Assembly (NCBI GenBank): GCA_021234155.1
Contig: JAJEKV010000287.1
Span: 62,001 to 126,000, forward strand
DNA: 64,000 nucleotides
Source: Isoetes taiwanensis
Lineage: Eukaryota > Streptophyta > Lycopodiopsida > Isoetales > Isoetaceae
Direction of reading: 5' to 3'
Notes under the pieces: model-generated
The model's database searches: none
Told to the model about the DNA's origin: nothing
What the model saw: only the letters and a program-made list of their open reading frames with translations
Translations under genes and position numbers: made by a program
Shown here: one piece after another, positions 43,901-54,786 of the stretch
Numbering within the stretch: position 1 is the first letter of the stretch
Layout: every line of letters starts with the position of its first letter

Positions 43901-46253
43901 CTTGAAGGGTTGTAACTTTTGATTGACCTTCGGATCAATCATTGGATTTATATGATTCACAAGACATTATTATTTTATGAATTTGAGGAATTTCTTTGGC
44001 AACACTCTTTTCAAGGAATGGAGGTAATGTTTAAACCTTAATTTTTGTGTAACATGATCCTTCATTTTGTTGGCCGATTATTATACCGCGCTATATGCTC
44101 GGAAATAACATGACACACACAACAAATAAGGGCTCTTTTGGTGTCTATTGGCACATGCAATGCTTTACAATAAGGGAAGTAGTGTTCTTGTCATTGCAAA
44201 ACGTTCAAAACAAGCTTTTCCATCAGTGAAATTGTGAAACGTGTGTTGTCTTGGCATGAGGAGGGACTTTATTTTTTATTGCAATGTAATCTGTGTTATT
44301 AGTTTTTTTCATCTTAGAGCTGCTCTAAGTGTCATATTCTTGCACTTTTTTTTAGTTCTTATATTCAGTTATGCAACTTAAGCATTGTTTGTAATCTTGG
44401 GCACGATGACCAATATACCCTAGATATAAGAAGTACTTCCAAGCTTTTGTAAGTGTTAATATTTGTAAATGCTAATGCGAAAGGAAATATGGAATAAATC
44501 TAAGCTTGAAAAACCATGCGATTGGCACTTGGAAGGAGTTGCGTTTATGAGATGTTATTTACCTCAATGGTGCTTATAATAACATTCAGATTGCAAAGGT
44601 TTTTATTTAGCAAGGTTTTGCTTTATTATTGCATTTGTTGATTGGTTCTAAGAACAATATGTATACTATGGTCTAAAAATGTATCATGGTATTGCATTTG
44701 TACACTAGCCATGCAAGAGCATTTAACATGGAGGAAGCATTTAATTGGAGGAAGATCTTAAACTTTTCATATCTCAATCAAGAAGAAGAGTGTATAAGGA
44801 TCGGATATGTAGCAAAATAATTTAGGAATTTGAGGGGAAAATTGGTTTGATTGTAGGAACACGCTCCTCTTGCAATCATTATTTGATGGTGGAACATAAT
44901 TGAACAAAAGATCAAACGAAAAGGTATAAGATCCAATTTAAAAAAGGATAGTTTGTGCGCTTTATTCATTGTCATTTATCCTTCATACTGAGCACACATC
45001 CATTATAGCTCCTTTCTAATATAGATAGATAGATAGTAGTTTTAACGTCACGCCACTAGGCAGCATCCAACTGGACATGTGACCACACACCACACTACAT
45101 TGCTCGGTTGGGGCCCCCAACCACCTTACGTTGCGTCTGTTGGGATTTGACCCCCAACAGTACCGAGTGCGATTCTGGACAGTCTCGAACTCGAGACCAC
45201 ATTGCTAAGGAACTAGTGTGTTACCACTAGACCAAACGCCTCCATACCTGCATGCATGTAGTGTCAAAAGATATAATGTCATAATATCTCACCAATTTTT
45301 TACTATGAAACAGGGGAGACACCTCTTATGCATGCTGTAAGACAAAGACATTGCAATACGGTAAAGTCGTTCATCGATTATGGCGAGAATTTCAATTAAC
45401 ATTTTGCGACAACTGAATAATTTATACTGACGTATGTACATGGGCCATCAATATGAGCAATACAGTGCATGCATATGCTCCTCATTCATCTTGACTGTTA
45501 TACTTCTGTCTAAATGGTGATATCATGGTTGTTGCTAGCGTGATAAAGTATTGCAAAGTGAGTTATTTATGTTCTTTCTATCCGTTGTGATTGTATATTT
45601 ATTTGAATACGTTGACGACGTTATGTTGGACAAATATGGCATTGTATGCTTAGATGAAATGCTCATTGTTGCAATATGATATGATATTGCAGATTAAATC
45701 ATGAGCAATGTATTTTTCTTTCTGTGAATTGGCATTGCCCATTTTTAACTACACATCTATGGTGGCCCTGTCCATGTATAATGCACATCTATGGTAACCA
45801 ATTAAATACACATACATATGCTCCTCTCACCGTGATGTTGTGCCTAGCTCAACGTGTATTTCAACAAATTAAAATTCTAAATAATACTAATTCCATATGG
45901 TAAATACTTAATCAAACTTATGAATCATCGTTATAGGTGAAACATAACCAACTAAATCAACTTTAATACTGTAAACAATACAACACTCCATCAATTAAGT
46001 ATTTTTACAACCATTGAAAATTGCAGCTCTAAACTCATGGGTCTTCTTCAAACCAATTCAATCAAATCTTAAATTAACACCATTTACAACGCCATCACAA
46101 ATAATTTTGATAGTTTTGAATCAAATATTACCAAAATATACTTTTAACTTTTGCTAGGGTCTAGAAATAAATATTAACTACAACTTTACATCTTCATTAC
46201 CTTTTGACCTTATCCCCAAAGAAAAGCCCAGCAACGCTGGGCACTTTTTCTAG
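40991..46253 (+). mobile_element. 5.26-kb non-autonomous Helitron
   Basis: The 5' end is TCTATATATAATAATAAAGG (40,991 onward), the common plant Helitron start. The 3' end has a 7-bp stem hairpin gcccagc-aac-gctgggc (46,226-46,242), then 7 nt, then CTAG (46,250-46,253). The host base before is A and after is T, as Helitrons require, and there is no target duplication. Inside are short frames (41,526-41,747; 42,505-42,747; 43,039-43,374) that look like captured gene pieces, but no Rep or helicase motifs. A SINE sits inside at 45,018-45,240. It would depend on an autonomous partner. Confidence 0.8.
45018..45240 (-). mobile_element. tRNA-derived SINE nested in the Helitron
   Basis: Minus strand A box tggtctagtgg (45,234-45,224) fits the pol III consensus exactly. 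The B-box-like gagttcgagac is at 45,192-45,182. The body runs about 150 bp further and ends in GACGTTAAAA plus a TATC/TATA-type tail (45,040-45,018). A similar GACGTTAAAA tail followed by a short repeat occurs on the minus strand at about 48,880-48,925. No clear target duplication was seen. Confidence 0.68.
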
Positions 46254-46403
46254 TACATTTATATTGTAGGTTTGGAACTTTAATCGAACCGTAAGGTGAA
46301 TCATGCATTACCTTTAAGCTAGAGATGGAGCATTCAAAATCATATGGATTGATAAACAATGGTGTCATTGTGAAAGAGAAATAGTTGTAGCGGAAGTAAC
46401 AAT

Positions 46404-46450
46404 ATGTAGCATAATAACAGAGGGTTTTCTTTGTGTTGTAAACTTTATGA
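46404..46450 (+). repeat. AATATGTAGCATAATAAC repeat family, copy 3
   Basis: 'aatatgtagcataataacag' at 46,404, then sequence that diverges from the other copies after about 30 bp. Confidence 0.75.
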
Positions 46451-46521
46451 CTTTCAGAATAATGGGATCAATCTGCTCTATCTTTACTTATTCCTTAATC
46501 TATACCGTACGTAAAGTTCCT

Positions 46522-46770
46522 CGTTTGTGGGGTATGCAAGTACAAAATTTGCTATACTGTATAATAAGATTCGCAAAATACTATAAGATTTCAAGCAGAA
46601 TACTATATGGTGTTGATTTCATACGTGCAAAATACACTTATGAGGGCTCTCGTTGCCCGGAGTCACCCCCCGTGTGAATATGCACCCAAACCAAAGGGGG
46701 TTTAAGGGGGATTTTAATTTAAATGTGTTGACCCAATGGTTATGTTAATTAATGTCAATGGTAGTTATGT
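46522..46770 (+). repeat. Inverted-repeat partner of 40,050-40,291
   Basis: See 40,050-40,291. The two arms lie outside the two Helitron ends, in opposite directions and about 6 kb apart. Confidence 0.9.
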
Positions 46771-46805
46771 GTTGGTTGTTAATGTCAATGGTTGTTATGT
46801 GTTGG
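46750..46805. repeat. 28-bp tandem repeat, two copies
   Basis: 'aatgtcaatggtagttatgt' plus 'gttggtt' is followed by 'aatgtcaatggttgttatgt' plus 'gttggg'. Confidence 0.85.
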
Positions 46806-46891
46806 GGGATTTAATTTTTATATGTTGGATGTTAATGGTTTGTGTTGCTATGTACGGTCCAGATCTTGGAATAAAGGGCAAGATAGGCTAA

Positions 46892-47070
46892 AGCTGGGAA
46901 ATTGTGAACGATGTATCGTGTTAAAATAACTGATGTGGTCTCTTGTTGGTTTTTGCTACTTTATTGTTTTTGTATTTGGTGTTTTGCTGGGTTAAACATC
47001 GGGAAATTGTGAATGGTGCATTGTGTTAAAATAATTGATGTGGTCTTTTGTTGGTTTGACCACTTTGTTA
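46892..47070. repeat. ~106-bp tandem duplication
   Basis: 'gggaaattgtgaacgatg' to 'gatgtggtctcttgttggttt' (from 46,897) recurs as 'gggaaattgtgaatggtg' to 'gatgtggtcttttgttggttt' (from 47,001). Confidence 0.9.
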
Positions 47071-47338
47071 TTTTTGTTTTGAGAGACACATCAGAGTATG
47101 TGTGTTTCACGACGACGTTATTTTCATTTTGAGAGATATCCGTATGCCTGATGTATTTCCAACATGAGATTGGTTGTATAATGGACACCAAAATGTTGTA
47201 ATATGTGTATAGAATAAGGCCATACGTCGTTAATATCAAATATACAAATATTCGAAGGCTTTCGTCATATTTGCAAGTTTTCATTTTACAAATGCTATCA
47301 ATAGATACACTTCCGATGTCAACATGAATTGTTAGTGT

Positions 47339-48001
47339 CAGGGATAGGTTCTGTACGTACGAAATTATTTTTCCAGACGTATAAAGTCCAAAAATACATA
47401 TTTTTAGGTTAAATACGTATTTTTCGTATTTTTAACCTACCGGCCAGAAAAAAAAAATTTCGCGTAAGCGAAACTTTTTCAGTTTCGCTTACATGAAAAT
47501 TCGAAAAAAAAAAAGAAATCACGTAAAAGGTTTTGGCGTAAAGCGTTTAAACTTGAAAAAAAAAAAAAGTCGATTTTTTATTTAAACTGCGGCTATCGAG
47601 AAGGTGATCCTCGCCTAGTGTGCCACATTGAATTGTGCCATGCCGAGGGTCGATGTCATTGCTTACGCAAAAATTCAACAAAAAAAAAATAATAATAAAA
47701 ATAAAAATTCGAATTTTTTTTTTTTTTTTTTTGCGTCAGTTTCGCTTAAAAAAAAATAAAATAAAAAAGCTTACGCGAAAATAATGTTTTTTTTTTTTTT
47801 TTTTTTTTAGTTTAACCTTTACCTCAAGATTTATCTGTGAAAATATTTATTAAAAAAAAAAAATTCCTTTTTTTTTAGGTTTCGCGTAAGCCGGAATTTT
47901 TTTTTGCCGTATGTTTTACGTATTATACTTCAAATTAGTGCCGTATTATTCGAATAATACGTATTGAGTATAAAACGTATACAGTATTGAACCTATCCCT
48001 G
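47339..48001. mobile_element. 663-bp hAT-type MITE
   Basis: The terminal inverted repeats are CAGGGATAGGTTC (47,339-47,351) and its exact complement GAACCTATCCCTG (47,989-48,001). Both are flanked by the 8-bp direct repeat GTTAGTGT (47,331-47,338 and 48,002-48,009). An 8-bp duplication and a CAGGG start are diagnostic of the hAT superfamily. There is no coding capacity. The interior has poly-A and poly-T runs and palindromes such as TTTCGCGTAAGCGAAA (47,458). It needs a transposase from elsewhere. Confidence 0.93.
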
Positions 48002-49556
48002 GTTAGTGTACATGCATTTAGCAATTTAAATAAACTTGCAACTTGCAATTTAAATAAACTATAGCTTTATGTAACTATTTCAAGTTTGTAGAATTAGAAG
48101 TTCTTTTAAACTAAATAAGTGCCTGTATTACCTACAGAACATTGAAAATATAGGCTTTTAGATATATAGGTTTTTAGACACTCTTAAACTTCAGGAATAT
48201 GTCCTTTCTAAATAGAAATTTTGTTGCCTCCTCTGCAACAAACCTGTTTTTCCCTTTTCGTTAGGCTAAGAATCTCCAAGACCATTATTGGCATATATTC
48301 AATTTTCTCATTATGCTTTTAATATCTTTTGTTCTTTTTTTCCCACCTTCTGTTGTCAAGAACATTGATTGGCCAAAGGAAGATGACTTAATTATTGTTA
48401 TTGCTGCAACCCAGATTAGAAGAAAAACTCTCCAATCTGGAATCTGAAACAGGTCTTTTGACAGCAAGCACTTGCAATTTTGCCAACAACAAAGGGTCTC
48501 ACTAGCAGCTTCAAGACTACCGTGTTCCAAGTATAGCTGGTGTTCTCTATTTGCTATTTGCATCTCACTTCTTGGTTCTTCAAATTTTAGAGGACAGCAG
48601 AGAACATTCATGTTTATTTTGCAAACAGGGAACACAGAAATATTCTTGTAGGTTTTAAAATCTCCTTTTGCTTTCAAATATTTTCACTTATATGCTTGTT
48701 TCTGGCATTGCAGATATGGACGCCCCCCGTTTTCAAAAACATAAAGCTAATTGTAAATTGTCGATCACATTATATCGTCGATTACATTACATTATATTGT
48801 TCTTTACATTATATACACTGTAGAATATATTTCATAATAGATTGCTCATTTTGAGCTTGTAAAGTTTGGAATCTATTATTTGAATAGAATAGAATAGAAT
48901 AGAATAGATTTTTTAACGTCCACGGAGACCAATAGGTCATGGGACCCATACAATGGGCTAGTACAATTATTACTACTAGGATTAAAAAACCCCTGCCTCG
49001 AAAGGTTTTCAAGAAAAAAACCTTTGCAAATAAGATGATACTTTTGAAATGAATAATATGTGATTCTATACTTAAAAATTCAAATGGGAAATGTCTACTC
49101 ATTAGACAATGCAATAATTGATTTGTTACCATTGCAATGTAATTCTCTTTCCTCATGACAACTGAAAACAGCGCAATTAAATTTCTTATATTTGTTGTTT
49201 TGTTTAGATCCACATATTATTTAAAACTACACTAGAAAAAAACATGTGTGATTGTACAAAAAAACAATACATGGTTGCACTATAAACAATGAAAATAACA
49301 TGTGGATAATGGAAGGAAAACCATGCTAAAAAGTCTTACATACCATGCATTGTTTTTAAGTGAATAACTCATTTAAAAAAGCACAATTTCATTAATTATG
49401 GACAATACCTGAATTTATGGACCATTTTTTAGTAGACTTGGATGAATGACTCATTTTCATACACTAGTTGACATCCCCTGCGAGTGCTGCATATGCCTCA
49501 GCAGCATGCACGGGTATCTTAATAGTATTAGGTATCTTCTTCTTGTTTGATGGCTC
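48002..49556. other. AT-rich stretch, one unidentified open frame
   Basis: An open frame of 130 codons at 48,285-48,677 (minus) includes EHQLYLEHGSLEAASETL, which looks protein-like, but no family is recognised. A GAATA microsatellite lies at 48,881-48,908 and may be a SINE tail. Confidence 0.35.
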
Positions 49557-51782
49557 CTAAGCGTAGTCGATAGTCTCCACTTCTATGCGGTCACTTGCAG
49601 TCGTTGGCCTCCATCTCTTCTTCCAACAATTGGCATAATTAGCTGGGTAGACTTGGTTCCTCACTGGGATTGGCTCCCACCAAGTCACCAGAATAGTCTC
49701 AAAGTTCTCCTTCTTATCATCCATTTGTGGGTCCTCAGTAGCTAGGCCCACCCAAGTTGGGCACAACACATCATCAGGGCGTGCCATAATAAACATACCT
49801 TTCTTCAAATCTTTGTATGGGTTGAATTCGGCCGCGGGTTTGTCCTTCCAGGGGGCCGACATAAGGAGGAGTGATAGTAGCAATTGGCTCTACCACTACT
49901 GACTACATGAGGTGGAGCTTGTGCTTGCCTAGTACATGGCGAAGTCATTATAAGTGCCTTCACATCCCGCTGATGTTCGAGTTCTTGCAAGAGTTTCATC
50001 CAATATTCAATCGTGGCCGTGAGCTGCTTAGAGTAGTTGGCGGTTTACGGAGCACCTTTGTTAGGCGTTGAACAAGCAACCCAATGCAATATATGCTTGT
50101 GGATCTTGTTTGCTTGGCCGGGCCAAGGTCCTTCACCGATTTCTTGGGAGGAAGCGGCTTAGGATATCAAGCGGCATCATGGGCTTCCCGTCCTCTTTTT
50201 CTTTCCACATTTATATTCCACCGGTGGCAACCAATCCGGGTAAGTGGGTCTAGTTTTGTAATACATGGTGGCCAATCACCATTCATAGCGAATCTGAAAG
50301 TTAGAGGGGTGGTATGACTGTCAATCTATCATCCCCATCGGTATGTAGCCTTCTATAAAACCCTTCCAATCCGGAACTTTGTCAACAACATAGGGGCGGG
50401 TGTATTCAAGTTGCATTTGTGGAATTCATACGATAGTTACGGCATTGTGAGCACCCTGCCTTCTTTAAAGATGTAGAGAAGTTACCAAACAAGGCATCGA
50501 TATCATCATGTGTGTGGCCAGGGCATCATGAACCCTAGCTCAATCTCTTCAAACACACCAAGATATACTAGGTAAGAAAGATAGGAGAAGACATACCTAT
50601 TCTTGTTCTGTCCAGATGCGTTGTCCAGCTGCAAATAAAGTATCTTGGGCAGAGGCTTCAATGATGGTCCCTGTGCCTGTGGCAAATTAGCAGGTATGCT
50701 GGTATTGGATAGTGACAACTTTGACTCCAAGGCGTTGTGTCTCATAATGAGGAGACCCATTTTGGGCAGATGATTCGAGGCAGCGGCGGTGGCCTCCTGC
50801 ATACTCGTGCCCCATCTCTAATCTCTTCAAGATGCTATTCAAAGAACCTACATGGAAGTTAGAGTCATCTGGCCATAAGTCCAGGGCAAAGTTTCCATAA
50901 GATCCATTCCCATGACCATGAGTCAATGCACCAGTCAATGTCGTTTTCAGCTTGTCAAGTCTCGGAGAGACTTTCTGATTGTTGCAATTTTGGAATCATT
51001 GTTTTGGCTTGATCCATTTTTGTCGTGAATAATACAAAGATATTGGCGGGATACTGTGGGAGTATAATCTCCACGACCCGATCTTGTGTAATGCGACACG
51101 AGGCCTGCTCGAGTCTATGCGCTCTTCTTTCATCATGCAACATCCTCCTCTCTCCTTCATCTTTGGTCTTCAGTAACTCCGTACGGATCACCTCACATGT
51201 ATCGCATTTGGAGAATGCAATTTTTTTTTGCGATCGCGGCGTCCGGAAACTCCGCCTCCACGTTCTATGAAAACACATCGGTGATACCTTCTTGCCGGTC
51301 AATGCCACAACCTCTGCATTAACCTCTTCTAGAATCTTTGGACTTCGTAAACATTGCGAGGCAACTTCGACATTCTCTCTTATCCCCTCCTCGTTTCTCC
51401 TGCTACGGTGGGGCAAGGATTCACCGTTCTCCCTCACGAACATGGAAAACACGGCCTCACATGCCAGCGTCGGGGGCGAGGCTTCAAGGTGCCACAGTTA
51501 CCATGTTCGGCCTTGCGTGCACCCTCAAGAAATTGGGCCTTCCATTTCGGATCTGCCGAGCTTTGAGATCCGAGACCAAGGTACCACGCCCTTTCGCATA
51601 AGCGAGATTCCCCTGCAGCACCGGTCGTCCCACTCTTGACCTTTCATGTTGTTGGCGAACATGTCATAAACAAAAGTAACCCTATCACTTGATTTCATGG
51701 CAAGGAATTCCTTTTCGCATGTTAACAACTTGATTCCTAGAGAACTGACACAACACCTATTCTTGCAACACAAGGTCCTCAC
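49557..51782 (-). pseudogene. DUF7869-type transposase, frameshifted
   Basis: Along the minus strand, in order, are: a CC-x(2)-RCC zinc-like N terminus (51,782-51,525), then KCDTCEVIRTELL and MDQAKTMIP (51,452-50,955), then VTGALTHGHG (50,938), LYLQLDN…NKNRYVFSYL (50,650-50,550), GHTHDDIDALFG (about 50,522-50,485, in a shifted frame), VPDWKGFIEGY, and a C-terminal module with PTWVGLA, TWWEPIP and CWKKRW (49,883-49,557). This is the signature order I know for plant DUF7869 transposon proteins, which have a DDE-like nuclease core with a conserved D in MDQ and LQLDN. At least four frame changes break it. It would cut and join transposon ends if intact. No TIRs were located. Confidence 0.8.
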
Positions 51783-54345
51783 GTAAGTGAGGATAGCATT
51801 ACAGTGGTGAGGCGAGCAAGCTTTGGTGGCCTAACAACCTTCCTGGGTTGTCGGGGAATGAAAAGTGTAATGTCGTTTCTCATAATTTGGGTGCTTACGA
51901 TGCTCACGAGCTCCCCGGGCTGGACACAATATCGCTTCTGTTGCGGTCTTTGCGGTCAATATCTCTCCAGAGACCTTTACTCAAATCAACACAGGGCGAG
52001 GTCATTGCTCCATCTCACGAGCATCCCGGCCCGGCACACGCAAGCAACCACGGCAGCGGATGTTCACTTGAGAAAGGGGGAAACCTTGATTCTGGATACT
52101 CCCACAAACTTGAAACCCGGCCCGGTCACAAAGCGCATCATCGGGGCGGTGAAAGATATGAATCCCTTTAAGGCAATAATGGAGTCGCATGAGTGCCATA
52201 TCTCACAATCCTTTTCAAGAAGGGTATATCTTGTCGTGGTTGTGTCTCCTTCCCCCCGCTGTCCATTTGTCATTTGTTTTTCTTTGGGGGGCGTCATTAG
52301 CGAGGCGACTCACGAGCATCTTCACTTCTCCCGAGCGAATGAGCCCCGGCTTACGCTATTGTGGTTGCATCACGGAGTTGGCGGGGAAGGGTATGGTGGC
52401 CTTCGAACACTTCCTCCACACCTACGCTCAGTAGTCCTTTCGATATCTCCTTGAAGTGGCATTGTGTCATTTGCCCCACAACTCCCTTTGCTACTAGATG
52501 TTCATTAAGGAAGAGATACACAACCTGCACAAGGATTTCAGTAGTGTTAAAATCGAGTAAGGAAGACGAGAAAGCAATGCAAATGACTGGGGGACTCCCA
52601 TTCAATGGTTACAAGGACAATAAAATTGGGCGGGTGCCCTTTTTTACGTATGAGGTGTTTAGATTCCCCTTGTATAAGGTTAGTATTGGATGCAGAGTGA
52701 GTCTCACAATGGGTAGAAAAGAAGGTTCTCACTCTGAAGAGGCCATATCCGCGCACAAATTGGGCGCCCGCCCAATTTGTTAGGTGGTGGTGGAGGAGAG
52801 AGAGCTGTAAAGTAGGCACACACTCGGCGTCCGCCCAATTTATTTGTCACCAAGAGAAAACACATTCGAGAGATCTGACTGGCCCACCGGACGGTTTCAC
52901 CTATCGGTCATCTGAGAAAAGGGACAATATGGGCGACCGCCCAATTTGTCCCATTATTTATAAATTAGGTGCCGCCCAATTTGAACGAATCGGCGCTTAT
53001 ATAAAGGGTATTATTGATGCGGTCGGTCTCACAATGGGTACAAAAGAAGGTTGTCGATTACGGCGGGACATATCCAGCGCACAAATTGGCGCCGCCCAAT
53101 TTGTTCGTGGTGGTTAAAGACACAATGAAGTAGGCGAGAGACTCGGTAGCCCAATTTAGTTGTCACCAAGATAAAACACCTTGAGATCTGGTTTGCCCAT
53201 CCGGGCAGTTTCACCTACCTGGTCACCTACACATACACACTAAGAGAACTAAGGAGGCAGACACTAACTGGAATTTATCATTGAGCTCCCAAAACAAATA
53301 CAATCGAGCATTGGAAGGGCCTGACTACAAACAAGGGTTAATGGAGAAAATAGCGGGCACACAAATCACGCATGACAATTTCGGGGAAAAGGGGCGGTGC
53401 GCCGAAATTTAGAGTTTATGTAAATGTAGCGATAACCGGTGAATGAGGAGGAGTAAATCAAGGGTCAAGCCATCGAAAAGGCGTGAATGGAAAGGTGTGA
53501 ATGAACAGGCGTGCTTGAAGAGGTGCGAATGAACAGCCGTGAATGGAAAGGCGTGATTGATAAAATCGGGTCACATCACATTTGCAGCAATTACACATCG
53601 AGGTATGGCGAATTTAAGCGTGGGCGGCACAAACCTTTGGAGATCTCGTGGCCATGAATATGAATCGCTGAAGATGTTTTGCGTCTTGTAGAAAAGATAG
53701 TAGCCAAACAAAACCTTTGCGAAAAAACAACGAGGTTTGAAGCGCATTTACATTTAAACATGAATTCCCCCAAAATTTGAATGTAATTTCCCCCAATTTT
53801 TAAAGTTAAATGTCCCACCTAATTTGAAATAATGTGTCAGTCCGGAACTTTGAAACACAAGTTCCGCCTAAAAGCACGTCGCGACACATGCATGACTCGA
53901 ATTAATTTTAGGCGGGCTTTAAATGTGATTTGAAATTCAAAAATCCGCGCACTCATTATTAAGGTCCACAATTAATTCCTCACGCTCGAACCCATCAACG
54001 GTCATTTTTATTTCAAAGGGCCAAGCGCTTACATGCGACACTTGTCTTCGCCCCAAAGAGGTCCATAACCCTTTAAAAGCCCCTCATTCTCCTCATTGCC
54101 AGATTTAGAAAATTACGTGCTTCTTTGGCGCTTTGTGCTCAGCTAAACTCTTTCATCGCCTTCATATTTCTTAGCCACGAAAGTCGTTCTCATCCCGCAC
54201 TATACTCCCGAACCATTTGTCGAAGCCGGATCGAGCTCTTGGCGCCTTGTGTCTCTCGGCCGCTTGTCGCCATCCTGTTGGCGCCTTCCTCTCTGCATTG
54301 ACCTATCGCTGGGTACCCCTGTACACCAAGGAATTCTAGCGATTG
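51783..54345. other. GC-richer tract upstream of the DUF7869 gene, broken frames and palindromes
   Basis: On the minus strand 51,800-52,605 holds protein-like fragments in shifting frames that could be more of the DUF7869 gene or its leader. From 52,620 the tract is studded with copies of AAATTGGGC and GCCCAATTT. Nothing can be named. Confidence 0.4.
53477..53560. repeat. Degenerate minisatellite (GCGTGAATG/AAAGG units)
   Basis: Units such as 'aaaggcgtgaatgg', 'aaaggtgtgaatgaac' and 'aggtgcgaatgaac' repeat six to seven times. Confidence 0.85.
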
Positions 54346-54711
54346 ATGGCATCTCGCCCCCACCCGGTGGCAAAGGTAAGGTGGACTACTTTCTAAATAT
54401 AAACTTGGCTTGCGATTAAGTATCCGCTATAACATCTCGGACATATGAACATCTTCTAGATGCCTCCTTTGGTCCCCACGGATGCATACGTATGCGAGGC
54501 CCGAATAGGGCACCCAATTGCTTCCCTTAGGGTGTTTCATTTTGCAAAACATTGGACTTTTTCCCTAACACCAGCGTGGCGGGCCCAATTTACTTATCCC
54601 TCACACCAATGTGGCGGGCCGCCCGTTTGCCTATCCAGACACCAAAGTGGGCGGGCGCCGGTTGCCTATCGAGCACGACTACCTTGGATGGTAGACTTGG
54701 GTGGAGACTAA
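54346..54711 (+). CDS. Possible two-exon 5' end of an unidentified transposon-related gene
   Basis: ATG at 54,346 reads MASRPHPVAK and ends at AAAG|GTAAGG (54,375). A short intron of 84 bp ends in tcttctag, and the next exon starts at 54,460 in phase with MPPLVPTDAYVCEAR. The frame stays open to 54,711 but enters tandem GCCCAATTT-type repeats and one arm of a long foldback, so its 3' part is doubtful. No family is recognised. Confidence 0.35.
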
Positions 54712-54786
54712 ATTGGCCCAAGACCAAGTCTACCATCCAAGGTAGTCGTGCTCCGGGATAAAAAAGGCGTCCGCCCACTTTGGTGT
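54639..54786. repeat. 148-bp foldback with a perfect 30-bp stem
   Basis: 54,671-54,700 is the exact reverse complement of 54,724-54,753. An outer 16-bp arm (54,639-54,654) pairs exactly with 54,771-54,786. The loop is 23 nt. The near-perfect pairing in such a decayed neighbourhood means it is young or maintained. It could be a small foldback element or a miRNA-like precursor. Confidence 0.92.
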
